Shown in pieces: positions 26,050 to 26,070 of a stretch of DNA of 26,070 bases. The stretch spans positions 1 to 26,070 of the forward strand of contig CAJLYG010000023.1 in NCBI GenBank assembly GCA_905210845.1, written 5' to 3'. Made by a program: the position numbers and the translations under genes. The notes beneath the pieces are model-generated. The model was not told the DNA's origin, did no database searches, and was given only the letters and a program-made list of their open reading frames with translations. The DNA comes from an uncultured Prevotella sp. GTDB taxonomy: Bacteria; Bacteroidota; Bacteroidia; Bacteroidales; Bacteroidaceae. How positions within the stretch are numbered: the first letter of the stretch is position 1; each line of letters opens with the position of its first letter.

Positions 26050-26070
26050 GATTTGATTATCAATCAAATC
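26050..26070. repeat. Hairpin at the window edge
   Basis: GATTTGATT-ATC-AATCAAATC is a perfect 9-bp inverted repeat around three bases. The window ends at its last base, so it may be part of something longer, and whether it is a terminator cannot be judged. Confidence 0.6.

Larger units (their letters stand above)
25488..26070. other. Gene-free repeat-rich intergenic stretch
   Basis: No convincing gene is visible on either strand over this 583-base stretch. Reading frames here lack a credible start, signal or family motif and run through the repeats. The stretch holds a weak hairpin (TGCCAAT 25528-25534 with ATTGGCA 25546-25552, no U-tract) that could be a poor terminator for the rightward arm, then the tandem repeats, inverted repeats and hairpins listed separately. 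Confidence 0.6.

Overview
The window is a polysaccharide utilization locus (PUL) of a Bacteroidota bacterium. The evidence is a SusC/SusD pair, a hybrid two-component system (HTCS) sensor-regulator, a run of SPII lipoproteins, many secreted carbohydrate-active enzymes, and AT-rich promoters with the Bacteroidota -7 element TAnnTTTG. Gene style suggests the Prevotella/Bacteroides side of the order Bacteroidales, but the genus cannot be fixed from the sequence alone.

The locus has four transcription arms. Arm 1 (169-4221, minus) is the HTCS regulator. Arm 2 (4434-9134, plus) is divergent from it and encodes an alginate-lyase-family/GH88 fusion followed by a GH2 enzyme. Arm 3 (21054 down to 9271, minus) is the long core operon: SusC, SusD, a fasciclin-domain lipoprotein, a surface-glycan-binding-like lipoprotein, a free-standing TonB-receptor plug-domain lipoprotein, a jelly-roll lyase-like lipoprotein, a GH97 and a GH29. 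It meets arm 2 at a hairpin terminator near 9230. Arm 4 (21361-25487, plus) is divergent from susC and carries two closely spaced right-handed beta-helix proteins. The last ~580 bases hold no convincing gene but are dense in short inverted and tandem repeats.

Proposed working model, partly inference: surface lipoproteins (SusD, the FAS1 protein, the SGBP-like protein, the jelly-roll protein) bind and cut a uronic-acid-containing glycan. SusC imports the oligosaccharides with TonB energy. Periplasmic enzymes then dismantle them: lyase plus unsaturated uronyl hydrolase on one chain, GH2 beta-glycosidase, GH97 alpha-glycosidase and GH29 alpha-L-fucosidase. The HTCS senses a released oligosaccharide and activates the operons. 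No sulfatase is present, so the substrate is probably a non-sulfated, fucose-containing, glucuronic-acid-type polysaccharide of plant or microbial origin. Its identity is not determined by the sequence.

The least explained parts are the 148-residue plug-only lipoprotein, the two beta-helix proteins whose conserved motifs do not match classical GH28 or pectate lyase sites, the jelly-roll lyase-like lipoprotein, and a long interrupted dyad in the susC/beta-helix divergent promoter.
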